Shown: piece after piece, positions 4,434-6,708 of the stretch
How positions within the stretch are numbered: the stretch's first letter is position 1
How the letters are laid out: every line of letters begins with the position of its first letter
Assembly (NCBI GenBank): GCA_041742695.1
Contig: JBGTOF010000301.1
Location: forward strand, 1 to 6,708
Reading direction: 5' to 3'
Length of the DNA stretch: 6,708 nt
Origin: Kaiparowitsia sp041742695
GTDB taxonomy: Bacteria; Cyanobacteriota; Cyanobacteriia; Elainellales; Elainellaceae
The notes under the pieces: model-generated
Seen by the model: the letters and a program-made list of their open reading frames with translations, nothing else
Database searches by the model: none
Told to the model about the DNA's origin: nothing
Made by a program: the position numbers and the translations under genes

Positions 4434-6708
4434 ATGACAATTCTTAACTTACATCGATGGCTGCCTAAGCGGTTTCATGATCTAGTTCTCAACTTAGGAA
4501 TTGCTCAAAAAATCGGCTACAGCTTTGCTCTCACGCTGGGAGTTTCCATTCTCGGCACCTCTGTTGGGCTGGTGATTGGAGAGGTTTACGAGCAGCGAGC
4601 ATTGCAACAGCTGGCGTTGGCAGATGCACAGCAAAGCTTGCTGCATGAGCTGGAAAAAGATGTTTTGGAACTTCGGTCTCACCCTCAACGGTTAAGTTCG
4701 GTACTGGGCAATTCGGTTTGGTTTCAATACGAAACGGTCAAATTTCAGGATGATGTGCAGCACATTCTGGATTTGACTGCATCGCTATCCACCTTTGCCG
4801 AGCAGAGCCAGACTGCTACGGTGAATCGCACTGCCCTTCAAGAGCTAGCGAAGGAATACGAAACGATTACCGAGGCGTATCAGCAGTCAGTTTTCCAACT
4901 TTGGCAAGATCTCGACCCAGGGGATATTCCTGGAGCGGAGATTCAAACAGCACGACAGCAACTCGCCCAACTTACCAATACGGGAAACGCTGCTCAAACT
5001 GGGATTCGATTTGAGCGCTTGGCCGAGAGGCTACAGCAAAGCATTGAAGCTGCAGATCAGCAGTATGAACAGGCCCAAGCTCAGTTCGCTGTGGTACAGG
5101 CACTGCGACTGCAAATTATTGTGGCAGGAATTTTGCTCTCTGCGGCGATCGCCGCATTGCTGGCCAGCATTACCAGTCGGGCGATCGCTCGTCCTCTGCA
5201 GAGTGTCACCCAAATCGCCCAACAAGTAACCCAAGAGTCCAACTTTGACTTGCAGGCTCCTATTACCACGCGGGATGAAGTTGGAACCCTGACCAGTTCG
5301 CTAAATCAACTGATTCAACGAGTGAAACAGCTGCTACAGGAACAGGCAGAACGGGCGATCGAGCTGGAACAGGCGAAGGAGTTGGCTGAAGTTGCCAACC
5401 AGGCGAAGAGCGAATTTCTCGCCAATATGAATCACGAGCTGCGGACTCCGCTCAACGGCATTCTTGGCTATGCCCAAATTCTCCAGCGCGATTCTGAAAT
5501 CACAGACAAGCAGCTGAAGGGCATCAACATCATTCATCAGTGCGGCTCCCATTTACTGACGCTGATCAACGATGTGCTTGACCTGGCCAAAATTGAAGCC
5601 CGCAAAGTGGAACTTTATCCTCAAGATTTCCACTTTCCAAATTTTCTAACGTCTACAGCGGAGATTTGCCGCATCAAAGCACAGCAAAAGGGAATTGAGT
5701 TTATTTACGAAACATCAGACCATTTGCCGATCGCTGTGCATGCCGACGATAAGCGGCTGCGGCAGGTGCTGCTAAATCTGCTCAGCAATGCCTTGAAGTT
5801 TACTGAAATGGGCAGTGTGTTCTTTTATGTAGAAGCAATGCATGCTTCGGGAACCTCATCCCTTCCTCGCATCCGCTTTTGGGTCAAAGACACTGGAGTC
5901 GGTGTTTCTCCCGAAAAACTGGACAAGATTTTTTTGCCCTTTGAGCAAGCAGGCAGTCAGGAGCAAAAGCAGGAAGGAACAGGTCTGGGATTAGCGATCA
6001 GCCAACAGATTGTGCAGTTGATGGGCGGTGAAATTCAGATTGAGAGTGTGTTGGGCCAGGGAAGCACCTTCTCGTTTGAGCTGGATTTGCCCAGGGCACA
6101 GGAGTGGATAGAACCCAATCACCCCGCGATCGCTCCCAGGGTGATCGGGTATGAGGGCGATCGCCGCCTGATTCTTGTAGTGGATGACCATGAACAAAAT
6201 CGGTCGGTAGTGGTGAGCATGCTGGAACCCTTGGGCTTTCAAGTTATTGAAGCCTCCAACGGGCGAGAAGGGCTGCAGCAAACTCAACAGCAGCATCCCG
6301 ATCTGGTGATTACCGATGTGCTGATGCCAGAAATGGATGGGTTGGAAATGACGCGCCAGTTGCGGCAGCTTTCAGAGTTCGTGGATCTCCCCATCATTGC
6401 CTCCCCGGCCAGCCTCTCCCATGTCGAACAGCAGGAGAGCCTGGATGCTGGGTGTAATAGCTTTTTCCCAAAACCGCTTGATTTTGAAGAATTGCTGCAA
6501 GAACTGCAAACGCAGTTAGGGTTGCAGTGGGTTTACGAGGCTCCATCCCCGGCGATCGCACCCGAGACCCTGGCTGCAACAGCAGAAGAGCTGGTCAGTC
6601 CCCCTGCCCACGAACTGGCTGCCCTGTATAAGGCTGCTCAAGCTGGCTTAATCCGCAATGTACAGCAGGCGGCTAACGATTTGAAATACATGAATCCCTG
6701 CTATACCC
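4434..6708 (+). CDS. Hybrid sensor histidine kinase/response regulator, 3' truncated by window edge
   Basis: An open frame of 758 codons runs past the window end. A first membrane segment lies at about residues 28-49, then a roughly 177-residue extracytoplasmic helical region rich in Gln and Glu, and a second membrane segment at about 226-247. This layout resembles TorS-type sensors. A HAMP domain (about 248-300, with ARPLQ and DEVGTL) and a short coiled coil (300-325) follow. The kinase has the H-box NMNHELRTPLNGILGY with His334, an N-box around RQVLLNLLSNALKFT (Asn448, Asn452), G1 DTGVGV (486-491), the FLPFEQ F-box and G2 GTGLGL (515-520). The receiver (about 579-695) has Asp584/Asp585, phospho-acceptor Asp628 in VITDVLMPEMDG and Lys680. 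Its usual Ser/Thr position is Pro658. Residues 696-758 begin a further segment that is cut off. The ATG is one base after the binding-protein stop with no strong ribosome-binding site of its own, so coupling is likely. It probably senses through the upstream lipoprotein. Confidence 0.95.
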   Translation, partial: MTILNLHRWLPKRFHDLVLNLGIAQKIGYSFALTLGVSILGTSVGLVIGEVYEQRALQQLALADAQQSLLHELEKDVLELRSHPQRLSSVLGNSVWFQYETVKFQDDVQHILDLTASLSTFAEQSQTATVNRTALQELAKEYETITEAYQQSVFQLWQDLDPGDIPGAEIQTARQQLAQLTNTGNAAQTGIRFERLAERLQQSIEAADQQYEQAQAQFAVVQALRLQIIVAGILLSAAIAALLASITSRAIARPLQSVTQIAQQVTQESNFDLQAPITTRDEVGTLTSSLNQLIQRVKQLLQEQAERAIELEQAKELAEVANQAKSEFLANMNHELRTPLNGILGYAQILQRDSEITDKQLKGINIIHQCGSHLLTLINDVLDLAKIEARKVELYPQDFHFPNFLTSTAEICRIKAQQKGIEFIYETSDHLPIAVHADDKRLRQVLLNLLSNALKFTEMGSVFFYVEAMHASGTSSLPRIRFWVKDTGVGVSPEKLDKIFLPFEQAGSQEQKQEGTGLGLAISQQIVQLMGGEIQIESVLGQGSTFSFELDLPRAQEWIEPNHPAIAPRVIGYEGDRRLILVVDDHEQNRSVVVSMLEPLGFQVIEASNGREGLQQTQQQHPDLVITDVLMPEMDGLEMTRQLRQLSEFVDLPIIASPASLSHVEQQESLDAGCNSFFPKPLDFEELLQELQTQLGLQWVYEAPSPAIAPETLAATAEELVSPPAHELAALYKAAQAGLIRNVQQAANDLKYMNPCYT

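Larger units (their letters stand above)
153..6559. repeat. HIP1 octamers (11 dispersed GCGATCGC copies)
   Basis: Perfect GCGATCGC palindromes start at 153, 263, 1009, 2009, 2645, 4310, 5145, 5181, 6126, 6157 and 6552. This density is a hallmark of many cyanobacterial genomes and is the strongest clue to the source organism. Several are extended, for example TGGCGATCGCCA at 261-272, GGGGCGATCGCCCC at 2006-2019 and GCGGCGATCGCCGC around 5145. None occurs between 2653 and 4309, the stretch that includes the transposase remnant. Confidence 0.95.

Noticed and set aside
4494..6579. Many minus-strand open frames opposite the kinase gene.
   Set aside because: They are antisense shadows of a continuous 758-codon kinase frame with all expected motifs.
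1..6708. CRISPR array, tRNA or rRNA genes, prophage genes.
   Set aside because: I looked for regularly spaced repeats and RNA-gene signatures by eye and saw none. No phage structural or integrase gene is present.

Overview
The window looks like cyanobacterial chromosome of moderate GC. Eleven perfect copies of the octamer GCGATCGC (HIP1) occur in 6.7 kb, against about 0.1 expected by chance. The gene families also fit: DUF433/DUF5615 toxin-antitoxin pairs, an SphR-type Pho box and a large hybrid histidine kinase. No tRNA, rRNA or CRISPR array was seen. The species cannot be named from this sequence.

Layout. (1) Bases 1-1086, plus strand: the 3' end of a DUF5615 PIN-like toxin gene, a 295-base spacer with two imperfect inverted repeats, then a complete DUF433 antitoxin / DUF5615 toxin pair 3 bases apart. 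(2) Bases 1132-2536, minus strand: a dienelactone-hydrolase-family enzyme with an intact Cys/Asp/His triad, and upstream of it in the same direction a DUF411 (CopG-like) lipoprotein with a twin-arginine motif. (3) Bases 2537-3553: no intact gene. This stretch holds an 11-bp-stem inverted repeat, a decayed IS5-family transposase (minus strand, core deleted, frame broken, three internal TAG stops), and the promoter region of the next operon with a Pho-box-like repeat. (4) Bases 3554-6708, plus strand: a PhnD-family phosphate/phosphonate-binding lipoprotein, followed after one base by a hybrid sensor histidine kinase/response regulator that runs off the window end.

How the parts may work together. 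The most interesting unit is the last one. A Pho box (TTTAACCA and CTTAACCT spaced at 11 bases) lies about 130 bases upstream of a solute-binding lipoprotein that is tightly coupled to a two-transmembrane hybrid kinase with a helical extracytoplasmic domain. No permease or ATPase gene lies between them. The inferred model is a phosphate-starvation-induced three-component sensor in which the binding protein presents a phosphorus compound to the kinase, as LuxP does for LuxQ and TorT for TorS. What lies beyond base 6708 is unknown, so transporter genes further downstream cannot be excluded. The kinase's own receiver domain has proline where a conserved Ser/Thr is expected.
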